Origin: Fusibacter ferrireducens
GTDB lineage: Bacteria > Bacillota > Clostridia > Peptostreptococcales > Acidaminobacteraceae
Reading direction: 5' to 3'
Length of the DNA: 64,000 nucleotides
NCBI RefSeq assembly: GCF_015352425.1
Contig: NZ_JADKNH010000011.1
Span: forward strand, 124,001-188,000
Of the stretch, positions 45,056-54,905 are shown piece after piece. The position numbers and the translations under genes are program-made. The notes under the pieces are model-generated. The model was not told the DNA's origin, searched no databases, and was given only the letters and a program-made list of their open reading frames with translations. Within the stretch, counting starts at the first letter, position 1. Every line of letters begins with the position of its first letter.

Positions 45056-45502
45056 ATGTCACTAACGAATAAGCTGACTGATGATTTGAAAGATGCAATG
45101 AGATCTAAAGACAAAGTGAGAAAATCTGTAATCACAATGCTTCGAGCTGCGATTAAGCAAATCGAAATAGATGAGAGAAGAGAAGTTTCTGACGACGATG
45201 TCATCGATATTATAGCAAAACAAATCAAGCAGAAGAAAAGTGCTATCGAAGATTTTTCAGATGGTGGTCGCGAAGACTTAGTTGATTTGACTAAGACTGA
45301 AATCGATTTACTTATGACTTATATGCCTGAGCAACTTTCTGAGGAAGCTATTGTTGAAATCATTGCAAAAGCAATTGAGACAACAGGTGCTACCACAATG
45401 AAAGATATGGGCAAGGTTATGGGAATTGTTTCAGAAGCTACAAAAGGTAAAGCTGACAGTAAGCATATTGCTGATCTTGTCAAAAAATCTTTATCAAAAT
45501 AG
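45056..45502 (+). CDS. yqeY: GatB/YqeY domain protein
   Basis: This 148-residue helical protein of the YqeY family resembles the tail domain of GatB. Signatures include LKDAMRSKDKVRKSVITML, LLMTYMPEQLSEEAI and MGKVMGIV. The rpsU-yqeY pair is widely conserved; a role linked to tRNA or translation is assumed. GAGAGGGTG precedes the ATG. Confidence 0.93.
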   Translation: MSLTNKLTDDLKDAMRSKDKVRKSVITMLRAAIKQIEIDERREVSDDDVIDIIAKQIKQKKSAIEDFSDGGREDLVDLTKTEIDLLMTYMPEQLSEEAIVEIIAKAIETTGATTMKDMGKVMGIVSEATKGKADSKHIADLVKKSLSK

Positions 45503-45582
45503 AATCTGTTATTTTAACAGTTGATTATATAGCACTTTCCATATGGGGAGTGCTATTAATTTTATAGCAATGACTTTGTGGC

Positions 45583-45631
45583 AAAAACAGCCAAAATGTG
45601 ATTCGAACATCATCGCATTTTGGCTGTTTTT
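45583..45631. terminator. Bidirectional-type terminator after yqeY
   Basis: AAAAACAGCCAAAATG pairs perfectly with CATTTTGGCTGTTTTT around a 17-base loop. A smaller hairpin (TAGCACT/AGTGCTA) lies at about 45529-45555. The rest of the gap to phoH shows no clear promoter. Confidence 0.75.
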
Positions 45632-45740
45632 ATGAGTGTGCATAAAAATTCCCATGGCGAGTAACGTTAAAATATTTTTAAAACCAATCATATTTATGAT
45701 AAAATAATATAAGGTCACGCGTTTCATTTTAGGAGGTAAA

Positions 45741-46796
45741 ATGTCAGAAATCGCAATGAAAAAAATTGTGTTAAATGATTTTAATGCTTTACATTCACTC
45801 TTTGGCAATTTGGATGAAAATATAAAAATAATTGAAAAAAACTATAATGTGAATATTACATCTAGAGATGGTGAAATCATAATAAAAGGTGAACTGCATC
45901 AAACGAATCAGGTAGAAGAAATCATTCAAAATTTGATTAAGTCTATTCAATCTGGTGAAACTTTGGACAGACAGCGGATCAATTATGTAATACAGTCCGT
46001 AAAAGTAGGTGAAAGTGAAAAACTAGAAGTTCTTGATAAAGCCTTTGTGTGCGTAACGTCCAAGGGTAAATCTATCAAACCCAAGACCATTGGGCAAGGA
46101 CAGTATATTAACGCAATAAAAAATAATGCCGTTACGTTCGGTATTGGTCCTGCCGGTACAGGAAAAACGTACCTTGCAGTGGCTATGGCAGTGCGTGCCT
46201 TTAAAAATAATGAAGTCAACCGCATTATTATCACACGGCCTGCAGTGGAGGCGGGTGAAAGCTTGGGTTTTTTGCCGGGAGATTTGCAAATGAAAGTGGA
46301 TCCCTATTTGAGACCGCTGTACGATGCTTTATATGATATTTTAGGAGCAGAAACATACAACAGCTACAAAGAACGTGGATTGATTGAAGTTGCGCCACTT
46401 GCATATATGAGGGGGAGAACGCTTGACAATTCGTTTATCATCCTAGATGAGGCACAAAATACGACTAAGCAACAGATGAAGATGTTTCTTACGCGCTTTG
46501 GCTTCGGCTCTAAAGTCGTTGTCAATGGTGATGTGACCCAGATTGACTTGCCAACAGGTAAAAAATCTGGTCTGGTCAATGCAATTGAAGTCCTAAAAAA
46601 TGTTGATGGGATACACTTTATGTACCTCACTGAACGCGATGTCGTCAGACATGAACTCGTCAAAAAAATCATCTTATGTTATGACCAATACGAAAAAAAG
46701 CAAAAACATATTGCTGAAAAAAAACAAGATCATAAACATGACAGACGACATGATCAAAAACAAAAGAATACATCAAATAGTAAGCCTAGTAATTGA
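45741..46796 (+). CDS. phoH: PhoH-like ATPase (YbeZ/PhoH)
   Basis: The 351-residue protein has an N-terminal KH-like region (NVNITSRDGEIIIKGE), a P-loop GPAGTGKT (about 136-143), and Walker B IILDEAQNTT. It belongs with YbeY in RNA/ribosome metabolism. The C-terminal tail (about 315-351) is extremely Lys/His/Gln rich. TTAGGAGG precedes the ATG. phoH-pgpH-ybeY is a conserved Firmicute block. Confidence 0.94.
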   Translation: MSEIAMKKIVLNDFNALHSLFGNLDENIKIIEKNYNVNITSRDGEIIIKGELHQTNQVEEIIQNLIKSIQSGETLDRQRINYVIQSVKVGESEKLEVLDKAFVCVTSKGKSIKPKTIGQGQYINAIKNNAVTFGIGPAGTGKTYLAVAMAVRAFKNNEVNRIIITRPAVEAGESLGFLPGDLQMKVDPYLRPLYDALYDILGAETYNSYKERGLIEVAPLAYMRGRTLDNSFIILDEAQNTTKQQMKMFLTRFGFGSKVVVNGDVTQIDLPTGKKSGLVNAIEVLKNVDGIHFMYLTERDVVRHELVKKIILCYDQYEKKQKHIAEKKQDHKHDRRHDQKQKNTSNSKPSN

Positions 46797-46836
46797 TTGT
46801 ATATGAGTCATTAGACGAAATCAAGTGGAGGCAAAC

Positions 46837-48993
46837 GTGGATAAAATTAAAAAAAAGACCAAACAACGATTTAAAAATAGAAATTTATTGACGAATACCA
46901 TTGTTATGATTGCAAGTTTTCTAATTGTTTTTTTTCTATTTAATCAGTCTGTATTCAACGGTATTTATGATTATAAAATAGGTGACATTGCAAAATCAGA
47001 CATTTATTTGACAAAAGATGTAATCGATCAACAAGCTACTCAGGAGCTAAAGGATAAAATTGCGCAAGAGATTGAACCCATCATGTCAATTGACTTTTCA
47101 AAACAAGTTGAAGCCAAAAAACAACTTAACGAATTTTTCGGTAGACTGCTTGAATTAAAAGAAACCTATGCAAATGAATCAGAGCTATTTAGACGCGTCT
47201 ATGCAGGCGTTGAGAGCAAAAATCCATATGGATTTGATGAGAAAATGCTTCAATCCATCTCCATGATGTCTGTGGAACGCATTACCCTTATAAAAAACTA
47301 TTCCATGGATGTCACCCAGGAAAATATGTCAAATGGCATTGAAATCAGCGAGCTTTCTGAAATAACGGATGATATAGATACCTTTGTTCAAAATCTCTCT
47401 GACGTTGGAGAGAACGACAAAATCATACTCATGAAACTGATAACGGGTTCAATTAAAGCCAATAAATTTGTAGATCAAGAAAAAACAGATAAAAAAATTC
47501 AAAATGAAATTGATAAGATTGATGACATTATCTATCCAGCGGGAACGCTACTCGTTTCCAAAGGTTCAAAGATCACAGAGAAAGAACTCACCATACTGAA
47601 AGATGGCAACATGATGATCGAATCCAGTCGAGACCATATTTTTAACATCTTGGGGTTACTGGGCTTACTTATTATGATATGGGTCATTAATCATCTCTAT
47701 CTGATTTATTTTGAAAGACATGTTATTGAGAAATCAAAAGAATACATTATATTGATGGTTATGTACGTCATGATTTTTGCAAGTTCAAAATTATTTGCCT
47801 CTTATTCAATGTATTTGATTCCAATTCCGGTTTTTGTAATGTTAGTAGGCATTTTACTAACGCCTAATCTCGTTAAATTTTATGGGACAACCCTTGTGCT
47901 TTTAATCAGTGTTTGGTTGAGTCTGCCCTCGCATGTGACAATGATGTATCTGCTCAGCTTGCTCATGGTCAGCCTGTTTTTAAGAAATGTAAAATTGCGT
48001 TCTCAAATCATGATGATGGGGGTGTATGCATCGCTGATTATGGTGGCTTATACACTCATGAATGCTTTGATTTTTAGATCATACAATGATACGCTGCTCA
48101 TTGAGCTGGTCATCATTTTTGTAAATGGTCTCATGTCCTCTGTGATCACACTGGGAACTTTGCCATTTTTTGAAACCATCTTTCAAATACTAACACCTTT
48201 CAAATTGCTTGAACTCTCCAATCCCAATAGAGAACTTTTAAAAAGGCTTCTTGTTGAAGCACCAGGTACCTATCATCATAGCATTATCGTAGGTAACTTG
48301 GCTGAAACAGCTGCTCATGATATCTCAGCAAACAGCATGCTTGCACGTGTGGGTTCTTTTTATCACGATATAGGCAAGCTTGAAAGGCCATACTATTTTA
48401 AAGAAAATCAAGTAGGACCGGAAAATCCGCATGATAAACTGCCGCCGCAAGTGAGTGCGAACATTATTCGAAATCATGTTGTATTTGGTGTGGAATTGGC
48501 GAAAAAAAATAAGCTTCCTGAAGAAATTTTAAAGATTATCAGTGAACATCATGGCACTTCCCTGATAAAGTTTTTCTATCATCAGGAGAAAACGAAGAAC
48601 CCCACAGTGGATATCACGAAGTTTTTATATCCAGGGCCAAAGCCTGTCAGCAAGGAAGCTGTGGTTGTAATGCTTGCGGATTCAGTCGAGGCGGCGGTTA
48701 GAACGCTTGAGAATCCCACAAAAGATGCCATTGAAGATTTAGTTGACAAAATCATAGCTCAGAAGATAAATGAAGATCAATTGACGAATTCCAACATAAC
48801 TCTTAAAGAAATTGAACAGATAAAAAAATCTTTTGTAAAAGTCTTAGGCGGATTATTTCACGAACGTATTGTATACCCTGAGATCGACATGTCTATGATT
48901 TCAAAAGATTCATTTAACGAAAATATAGAAGATAACAGTGAGGCAGAGGATCATGACAACTCAAAGGAAAATAACAGTGGAAGTGACAAATGA
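46837..48993 (+). CDS. pgpH: Cyclic di-AMP phosphodiesterase PgpH (7TM-HD)
   Basis: This 718-residue protein has an N-terminal transmembrane helix, a large 7TMR-HDED extracellular domain (about 45-265), seven transmembrane segments (about 275-455), and a cytoplasmic HD domain with HHSIIVGNLAETAAHD and the HDIG motif (H510 D511). PgpH hydrolyses c-di-AMP. The GTG at 46837 has GGAGG 6 bases upstream; the GTG at 46825 would overlap the ribosome-binding site. The C-terminal end is acidic (EDNSEAEDHD). Confidence 0.95.
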   Translation: MDKIKKKTKQRFKNRNLLTNTIVMIASFLIVFFLFNQSVFNGIYDYKIGDIAKSDIYLTKDVIDQQATQELKDKIAQEIEPIMSIDFSKQVEAKKQLNEFFGRLLELKETYANESELFRRVYAGVESKNPYGFDEKMLQSISMMSVERITLIKNYSMDVTQENMSNGIEISELSEITDDIDTFVQNLSDVGENDKIILMKLITGSIKANKFVDQEKTDKKIQNEIDKIDDIIYPAGTLLVSKGSKITEKELTILKDGNMMIESSRDHIFNILGLLGLLIMIWVINHLYLIYFERHVIEKSKEYIILMVMYVMIFASSKLFASYSMYLIPIPVFVMLVGILLTPNLVKFYGTTLVLLISVWLSLPSHVTMMYLLSLLMVSLFLRNVKLRSQIMMMGVYASLIMVAYTLMNALIFRSYNDTLLIELVIIFVNGLMSSVITLGTLPFFETIFQILTPFKLLELSNPNRELLKRLLVEAPGTYHHSIIVGNLAETAAHDISANSMLARVGSFYHDIGKLERPYYFKENQVGPENPHDKLPPQVSANIIRNHVVFGVELAKKNKLPEEILKIISEHHGTSLIKFFYHQEKTKNPTVDITKFLYPGPKPVSKEAVVVMLADSVEAAVRTLENPTKDAIEDLVDKIIAQKINEDQLTNSNITLKEIEQIKKSFVKVLGGLFHERIVYPEIDMSMISKDSFNENIEDNSEAEDHDNSKENNSGSDK

Positions 48994-49438
48994 AACAAAT
49001 GAAGTATTAGAGCCGATTTTAAACGATCAAATCGTGAAAGTTATTGAACGGGTGCTCGACTCAGAAAACATTGATGTAGATTGTGAAGTGAGTGTTCTCT
49101 TTGTGGACAATCCACGGATTCAAGCGCTCAATAGCGAGTATAGACACAAGGATGTTGAAACGGATGTCTTGTCTTTTCCTCAATATGATTCTATTAAAGA
49201 TGATGGCTTTATGGAAGATTATCTCTATTTAGGCGATATCGTCATTTCGCTGGAAAAAGCAAGGGCACAAGCCCACGATTTCGGACATACCTTTGAACGT
49301 GAACTGCTCTACCTAATCGTACACAGTGTTCTGCACCTCTTGGGGTATGATCATATGGTGGATGAGGCAAAAGGTGAGATGAGGCAAAAGGAAAAGGAAA
49401 TCTTTAAACAAATTGAAGTATTTAAAACATCCAACTGA
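48953..49438 (+). CDS. ybeY: rRNA maturation endoribonuclease YbeY
   Basis: This 161-residue protein has the zinc motif HSVLHLLGYDH (HxxxHxxxxxH) and the preceding SVLFVDNPRIQALNSEYR and TDVLSFPQ segments. YbeY matures 16S rRNA 3' ends and degrades defective ribosomes. It overlaps the pgpH end by about 40 bases, and the ATG at 48953 follows AGAGGA. A GTG 15 bases upstream is less well placed. Confidence 0.95.
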   Translation: MTTQRKITVEVTNETNEVLEPILNDQIVKVIERVLDSENIDVDCEVSVLFVDNPRIQALNSEYRHKDVETDVLSFPQYDSIKDDGFMEDYLYLGDIVISLEKARAQAHDFGHTFERELLYLIVHSVLHLLGYDHMVDEAKGEMRQKEKEIFKQIEVFKTSN

Positions 49439-49487
49439 AGTTTTCAGAGCATAAAATGAGCATAAAAATTTATCCGTGGAGGCAAGA

Positions 49488-50609
49488 ATGAATAGAAGTG
49501 CTAATCTTAAAATATCATTACTTTTAATACTGATCCTCGCTTTAGTAATGGGATGTCAAAAGCAAGAGGCGAATGTTCCCGACCCAGAAGATATGGCTAA
49601 GGAGGCTGTTACTATAGTTGTCCCAGAGCAAGCGGCTGAGGTTCCTGATGAAGAGAAAGAACCCGTTGCTGAACCGATTAACTTAGAAGGTAAAGCGATC
49701 AACAAACTTACCGGACTCTATATTGATGAAGAACAGATTCATAACAGACCTATTGTAGTGATGTTGGACAATCAATTTTCTGCACGACCACAAGCCGCCA
49801 TTGAACAGGCTGATATTATGTATGAATTTTTAGCCGAAGGCCGAATTACAAGATACATGGCTGTCTTTTATAGTCAAAGACCTGAGCACATTGGTCCTGT
49901 AAGAAGCGCCAGACCTTATTTTCTCTTGAAAGCACTTGAATATGATCCTTACTACGTCCATGTGGGCGGCTCTATGGATGCACTTGCTAAGATCAAATCA
50001 TATAAAATGGCAGACATCGACGGTCTGTCAAGCGGGGCATTTTGGAGAGAGAACCATAAAAAGATTCCTCATAACATGTATACGTCCTCGGAAGTATTGC
50101 TCAAAGATGCTTCTAGAAAAAAGTACAGAGAGACGCCTGAATTTAATTTCCTAGATTTCTATGATCAATTCACTGCGATTGAAGGGACAGACGCCACAGA
50201 AATTAAATTTGTTTACAAAGAACCCACAAAAACGGATAAAGTAGGTTATACGACTTCGTATAAATATAACAATGAAGAACAACTTTATTACAGGTATACT
50301 AATAATGGACCTCATGTGGATGAAAATTCAAAAGTTCAGATCACTTGTACCAACATTATTGCTCAATATGCGAAAACAAAAGTGTTGGATTCAGAAGGCC
50401 GTTTGCAAGTTGATTTAGTGGGGTCGGGTACTGGTGAGTTTTTTACCAGTGGCAAGGTTGTTCCAATCAAATGGGAAAAAGCGGATAAAAATGCTCTTAC
50501 CAAATTTTATACGCTTGAAGATCAACCTATAAAATTGAATCCCGGTGTAACGTGGTTTCAAATCATGGAAACGGGTACAAAAGCAATTGTAAAAAAAGAT
50601 AATGAGTAG
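49488..50609 (+). CDS. DUF3048 (YerB-like) lipoprotein
   Basis: This 373-residue protein has a lipoprotein signal with lipobox LVMGC (C23), then an acidic linker and the DUF3048 domain (NKLTGLYIDEEQIHNRPIVV, RPQAAIEQADIMYEFLAEG, GPVRSARPYF). YerB-type proteins are membrane-attached and of unknown function. The ATG at 49488 has GGAGGC upstream. It overlaps nothing; cdd follows after 10 bases. Confidence 0.9.
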   Translation: MNRSANLKISLLLILILALVMGCQKQEANVPDPEDMAKEAVTIVVPEQAAEVPDEEKEPVAEPINLEGKAINKLTGLYIDEEQIHNRPIVVMLDNQFSARPQAAIEQADIMYEFLAEGRITRYMAVFYSQRPEHIGPVRSARPYFLLKALEYDPYYVHVGGSMDALAKIKSYKMADIDGLSSGAFWRENHKKIPHNMYTSSEVLLKDASRKKYRETPEFNFLDFYDQFTAIEGTDATEIKFVYKEPTKTDKVGYTTSYKYNNEEQLYYRYTNNGPHVDENSKVQITCTNIIAQYAKTKVLDSEGRLQVDLVGSGTGEFFTSGKVVPIKWEKADKNALTKFYTLEDQPIKLNPGVTWFQIMETGTKAIVKKDNE

Positions 50610-50619
50610 AGGTGATTTT

Positions 50620-51009
50620 ATGGATTATAAAATATTGGTGGAAAAAGCATATGATGCAATGACATATGCCTATGTACCCTATTCAAAGTTTAAAGTAGGT
50701 GCTGCATTGCTCACAAAATCGGGTAAAGTTTTCACTGGATGCAATGTGGAATCTGCATCGCTTGGCGCTACCAACTGCGCTGAAAGAACAGCTGTCTACA
50801 AAGCGATTTCGGAAGGCTATAGAGAATTTGAAGCGATTGCAATCGTCTCTTCAGGTAGAGATTTTACTTATCCTTGCGGTATTTGCAGGCAAGTTCTCGT
50901 TGAATTTGGAAAAGATATTGACATCATAGTTGCAAAAGATTATGATTATGAAGTCTATAAAATTGATGATCTTCTGCCAAGGTCTTTTACCGGCATTGAC
51001 ATCAAGTAA
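50620..51009 (+). CDS. cdd: Cytidine deaminase
   Basis: This 129-residue tetrameric-type deaminase converts cytidine to uridine in pyrimidine salvage. Zinc and catalytic motifs are TNCAERTA (Cys-Ala-Glu) and PCGICRQ. The N-terminus AYVPYSKFKVGAAL and CNVESASLG are typical. The start at 50620 follows GAGGTGA. The cdd-era pair is common in Firmicutes. Confidence 0.96.
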   Translation: MDYKILVEKAYDAMTYAYVPYSKFKVGAALLTKSGKVFTGCNVESASLGATNCAERTAVYKAISEGYREFEAIAIVSSGRDFTYPCGICRQVLVEFGKDIDIIVAKDYDYEVYKIDDLLPRSFTGIDIK

Positions 51010-51034
51010 TCAGTTATAAAAAACGGAGGTATGC

Positions 51035-51925
51035 ATGTCCTTTAAATCGGGTTTTGTCACCATTATTGGAAGACCAAATGTTGGAAAATCAACATTGCTC
51101 AACAATGTTATTGGTGAAAAAATCGCTATTATGTCTGATAAGCCTCAGACAACACGTCACAAAATAACCGCTATGTATACAGATGATGAAGTTCAGATCA
51201 TCTTTGTGGATACACCTGGCATTCATCGCCCTAAGAGCAAATTAGGGGATTTTATGGTTAACAGTGCCAAAGGGGCAATTGCAAATGTGGATGTCGTCAT
51301 ACTCATGGTGGATAATTCATTAAAAATTGGTCCTGGTGATCAATATTTATTGGATTTTATAACTGAAGCAAAAGCAGAAGTTATTTTGGTGATTAACAAA
51401 GTGGACTTGCTCAAACCGGAAGAATTCAAAGCGATCTATGAAACCTATTCGAAAATGTCTTTTATAAAGAACATCATCGGTCTTTCCGCTATTAATGCCA
51501 AGGGTGTTAAAGAACTTATTGCGGCCATTAAGGCTGAACTTCCAGAGGGACCGCCGCTATATCCTAAGGACTTTTTAACGGATCAGTCTGAGCGTACAAT
51601 TGTCTCTGAAATTATCAGAGAGAAAGTGCTCAAGTATATTGACGATGAAATTCCACATGGTGTTGCAGTTGAAGTTCAAAGTATGAAGTTTAGACAAGAC
51701 AAGGCTATTTGTGATATTGAAGCGGATATTATATGTGAAAAGAAATCTCATAAGGGTATCATTATAGGTAAAGAGGGTCGTAAACTTAAGGGCATTGGAA
51801 AAAGTGCTCGTCAAGATATAGAAATGCTACTGGACCAAAAAGTAAATTTACAGCTTTGGGTAAAAGTTAGAGAAGGCTGGCGAGACAATCAAGGCATATT
51901 GAAAAATTTAGGTTATAAAGAATAG
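51035..51925 (+). CDS. era: GTPase Era
   Basis: Era is a 16S rRNA-binding GTPase required for 30S assembly. The 296-residue protein has G1 GRPNVGKSTLLN, G3 DTPGIHRPK, G4 NKVD and a C-terminal KH domain (GIIIGKEGRKLKGIG). CGGAGGTATG gives the start. Confidence 0.97.
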   Translation: MSFKSGFVTIIGRPNVGKSTLLNNVIGEKIAIMSDKPQTTRHKITAMYTDDEVQIIFVDTPGIHRPKSKLGDFMVNSAKGAIANVDVVILMVDNSLKIGPGDQYLLDFITEAKAEVILVINKVDLLKPEEFKAIYETYSKMSFIKNIIGLSAINAKGVKELIAAIKAELPEGPPLYPKDFLTDQSERTIVSEIIREKVLKYIDDEIPHGVAVEVQSMKFRQDKAICDIEADIICEKKSHKGIIIGKEGRKLKGIGKSARQDIEMLLDQKVNLQLWVKVREGWRDNQGILKNLGYKE

Positions 51926-51951
51926 CAAATGAACCAGATTTATATGGATTT

Positions 51952-51976
51952 AAGGTAAGTTGAATAAACTTACCTT
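51952..51976 (+). terminator. Hairpin between era and mgtE
   Basis: AAGGTAAGTT / AACTTACCTT with loop GAATA; only a weak T tail. It may end era transcription or belong to the mgtE leader. TATAAT at 51992-51997 follows, but with no good -35. Confidence 0.5.
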
Positions 51977-52018
51977 ATCTTGCGTTCATAATATAATGCG
52001 ATAAATTAGGAGGTGCGT

Positions 52019-53395
52019 ATGGGACTTTTAATGTTTTATGAATACCTAGATAAAGTTGAACAACTTCTAGAACAAAAAAAGGATATAGAATTATACAATT
52101 ACCTGGAGAATATGCACGCCGCCGATATCGCAGAAGTGCTTGAAAATTTGGAAGTTGAAGATCAGACGCAAGTTTTCGGACTGCTTTCTGATGAAAAGGC
52201 AACAGATGTTCTGGAACAGATCAATTCTGAAGATTTCAGCAGTTTGATCAAAGCTCTGACTTATGAAAAAAAGGTGACATTACTGGATTTAATGAGTCAA
52301 GATGACATCGTTGACAAACTCATAGAACTTCCTGAGAGCAGACAAAAGGAAATCATAGCTTTTTTGGATTACGAAGATGCAGAAGACGTAAAACAACTTC
52401 TCGTTTACGAAGAGGATACCGCTGGTGGTATCATGACCACGGACTTCGTTTCCATTAAAAAAGATTATTCCATCTATTATGCAATAGAAACGCTTAGGGC
52501 AATTGCGCCTGACGCTGAGACGATTTACTATGTTTATGTAACAGACGATTTAGATCGTCTCGTGGGCGTTATTTCACTGAGACAATTGATTATTTCACCG
52601 CCTAATCGTGCGGTGGACACGGTGATGAATGAGAATTTAATTACTGTAAATGTGAATGATGACCAAGAAGAAGTTGCAAAAATTGTTACAAAATACGGAC
52701 TTTTAGCTGTTCCAGTTGTGGACGATAGCAATGTTATGCTGGGGATCATAACGGTCGATGATATCTTAGATGTCATTGAAGAAGAAGCAACAGAAGATAT
52801 TTTCAGATTTGCAGGAACAAATGAAGATGAGATTTATGAAAATGACGATACGTTATTTGAAAGGGTTAGAAACTCTGTGACTTCACGTTTGCCTTGGCTC
52901 ATTATCACTATCTTTGGCGGATTGCTATCGGCAACCGTTTTGACCTCTTTTCAGAGTACGATCAGTGCAAATGCGACCCTTGCTTTGTTCATGCCGCTAC
53001 TTGCTGGTATGGGCGGGAATGTGGGCACGCAATCCTCGACGATAACCGTAAGAAATATTGCAACACATGCCATTGAAGGTGTCGGTATTTTCAAGACTTT
53101 GATTCATGAGATATCGGTGGGGATATTCGTTGGCATCGTGTGTTCACTATTAGTTGCAGTTGCGGCTTATTTTATGCATGCAGAATACCATATTGCCATC
53201 ATTGTAGGGATTGCCATGTGGGCTAACATGACCACTGCTTCTGCAATTGGCACAATTGTTCCCCTTGTTTTCAAGAAAATTGGTGTAGATCCTGCTGTGG
53301 CATCGGCACCTTTCATCACAACTACAATTGACTTAACAGGTTTAACCATTTACTTTTCACTGGCAACTTTTATGATGGCGAATCTTCCTAAATAG
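52019..53395 (+). CDS. mgtE: Magnesium transporter MgtE
   Basis: MgtE is a gated Mg2+ channel. The 458-residue protein has an N-terminal superhelical MgtE_N domain (about 10-130), two CBS domains (about 135-265; TTDFVSIKKDYSIYYAIETL, VDTVMNENLITVNVNDD), and a membrane domain (about 285-455) with LLAGMGGNVGTQSSTITVRN and the Mg2+ aspartate region GVDPAVASAPFITT. The start at 52019 follows TTAGGAGG by 5 bases. No M-box riboswitch was recognised in the short leader. Confidence 0.95.
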   Translation: MGLLMFYEYLDKVEQLLEQKKDIELYNYLENMHAADIAEVLENLEVEDQTQVFGLLSDEKATDVLEQINSEDFSSLIKALTYEKKVTLLDLMSQDDIVDKLIELPESRQKEIIAFLDYEDAEDVKQLLVYEEDTAGGIMTTDFVSIKKDYSIYYAIETLRAIAPDAETIYYVYVTDDLDRLVGVISLRQLIISPPNRAVDTVMNENLITVNVNDDQEEVAKIVTKYGLLAVPVVDDSNVMLGIITVDDILDVIEEEATEDIFRFAGTNEDEIYENDDTLFERVRNSVTSRLPWLIITIFGGLLSATVLTSFQSTISANATLALFMPLLAGMGGNVGTQSSTITVRNIATHAIEGVGIFKTLIHEISVGIFVGIVCSLLVAVAAYFMHAEYHIAIIVGIAMWANMTTASAIGTIVPLVFKKIGVDPAVASAPFITTTIDLTGLTIYFSLATFMMANLPK

Positions 53396-53414
53396 TCCAG
53401 AAGGGACATGATTC

Positions 53415-54161
53415 ATGTTTTTAGAAACTGACGGCATTGTCCTCAAAGCAACTAAATCGACAAATAACGATGTTTTTTTAACGGTGTTCACGCGCAAAGC
53501 GGGCAAAATTGAAGTTGTTGCAAATGGTGCTAAAAGTAGTAAGTCTCCACTTGCTGCTTGTTCAAAACCGTTTGTATTCGGTCTTTTTATGATCAATACG
53601 TCCAGTAAAATCATGAGACTCAATAATTGTACCATACACAACTCAAATTTTAGAATCACAGAGTCACTGGAAAAACTCGCTTATGGAAGCTATATCCTAG
53701 AACTCTGTCATCTTTCAACACCTAAAAACTTAATTGATCTAGATCATTATATGCTTGTGGTTGAAATCGTTGATTTACTTGCAAAAAAGGAAGTGGACCT
53801 CAGATTGCTTCAGCTCTCATATTTAATTAAGTTGGCTAAATTTTCTGGACATATGCCTAATCTTACAGCAACATGTGCGCAGTGCGGTAAGCCTTTAGAT
53901 GAATTTATCTTTGCGATTAATGCAGGTGGACTCATTCACAGACATTGTATCGATGAGACAGATCAAATTTTTAAAATCAATCAGCAGTTTATGCAGATTG
54001 TACAGTATTTATCTGTGAAAGATATCAGAGTGATTGTCAATACCAAGTTTCATCAGCGTTATATTGATCATCTGCTACCTATGTTTGAGCTCTACATTAG
54101 TGTACATTTAGATATTCGACATATTAATTCCAAGTCATTTATAGAAACGCTTTCAAAATAA
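53415..54161 (+). CDS. recO: DNA repair protein RecO
   Basis: RecO loads RecA onto SSB-coated DNA with RecR. The 248-residue protein has an OB-fold N-terminal domain (TDGIVLKATKSTNNDVFLTV), a helical domain, and a zinc-finger-like motif CAQCGKPLDEF...C near residues 155-180. The order era-(mgtE)-recO-glyS is found in many Clostridia. Confidence 0.94.
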   Translation: MFLETDGIVLKATKSTNNDVFLTVFTRKAGKIEVVANGAKSSKSPLAACSKPFVFGLFMINTSSKIMRLNNCTIHNSNFRITESLEKLAYGSYILELCHLSTPKNLIDLDHYMLVVEIVDLLAKKEVDLRLLQLSYLIKLAKFSGHMPNLTATCAQCGKPLDEFIFAINAGGLIHRHCIDETDQIFKINQQFMQIVQYLSVKDIRVIVNTKFHQRYIDHLLPMFELYISVHLDIRHINSKSFIETLSK

Positions 54162-54277
54162 ATGGATTTGAATTGCGTTAGAAAGTGGATAAAAAATAGA
54201 TATATATGTGTAATCATGCTTCTTCAATGGTATAATAAGTCTATGGAGATTGAACTTTAAAGATTGGAGTGATTTGA

Positions 54278-54847
54278 ATGAGAATTACATTGGAAATGGT
54301 AGATGAAGTTATTAACAGAACAGGAGCCACATACAAAGAAGCAAAGAATGCACTTGAAGATAACGAAGGGGATCTTTTAAAAGCAATTGTTTATTTGGAA
54401 GAACTAAAAAATGAGCCTAACAAGTCAGAGCATAAAAATATGTCTGGACAAGAAATTGTTGATAAATTAAAGAGTTGGGTTAATGAGGGGTTCATCAATC
54501 AAATTACAATTGTTAAAGCTGGAAAAACAGTCGTAGACATTCCGATTATGGCAGGTGCCATTGGCGCTGTTATTTTTACAATTCCTACAGTTGCTGCTAT
54601 TATTACTGCAGTTGCCACTGGGTGTGAAATCAAAATTGTAAAATCTGATGGCGAAATCATCAACATCAATGAAATGACCCAAGAAAAATTTGATGATCTA
54701 AAATCTGTTTTCCAAGATAAGAAAAAAAGTAGTTCGGAGAAAACAGAAGATTCTCAAATGAACGAGGATTCTCAAACGACTGAAGAGACTGAAACTGATG
54801 AAACAGATCTCTTCGAAGAAGATATTTTTGAAGAAGAAAAAAATTAA
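54278..54847 (+). CDS. UBA-like/DUF4342 protein
   Basis: The 189-residue protein has a UBA-like N-terminal helix bundle (MVDEVINRTGATYKEAKNAL) and a DUF4342 domain (VKAGKTVVDIPIMAGAIGAV) with a hydrophobic stretch (VIFTIPTVAAIITAVATG) that may insert in the membrane. A very acidic C-terminal tail follows (about 160-189). Function unknown. It is placed directly before the glycine T-box. TATAAT at 54231 may be its -10. Confidence 0.82.
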   Translation: MRITLEMVDEVINRTGATYKEAKNALEDNEGDLLKAIVYLEELKNEPNKSEHKNMSGQEIVDKLKSWVNEGFINQITIVKAGKTVVDIPIMAGAIGAVIFTIPTVAAIITAVATGCEIKIVKSDGEIININEMTQEKFDDLKSVFQDKKKSSSEKTEDSQMNEDSQTTEETETDETDLFEEDIFEEEKN

Positions 54848-54870
54848 CCAGAGTATTTTCTGTAAAAGTG

Positions 54871-54899
54871 TTTACAGTATATTTAATATATGTTATTAT
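54871..54899 (+). promoter_or_regulatory. Promoter of the glyS T-box transcript
   Basis: TTTACA and TATTAT with a 17-base spacer, 7-8 bases before the leader start. Confidence 0.6.
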
Positions 54900-54905
54900 C
54901 ATTAA

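Noticed and set aside
45509-45808. 99-residue minus-strand frame
   Set aside because: It covers the yqeY terminator and the phoH start and shows no coding features.
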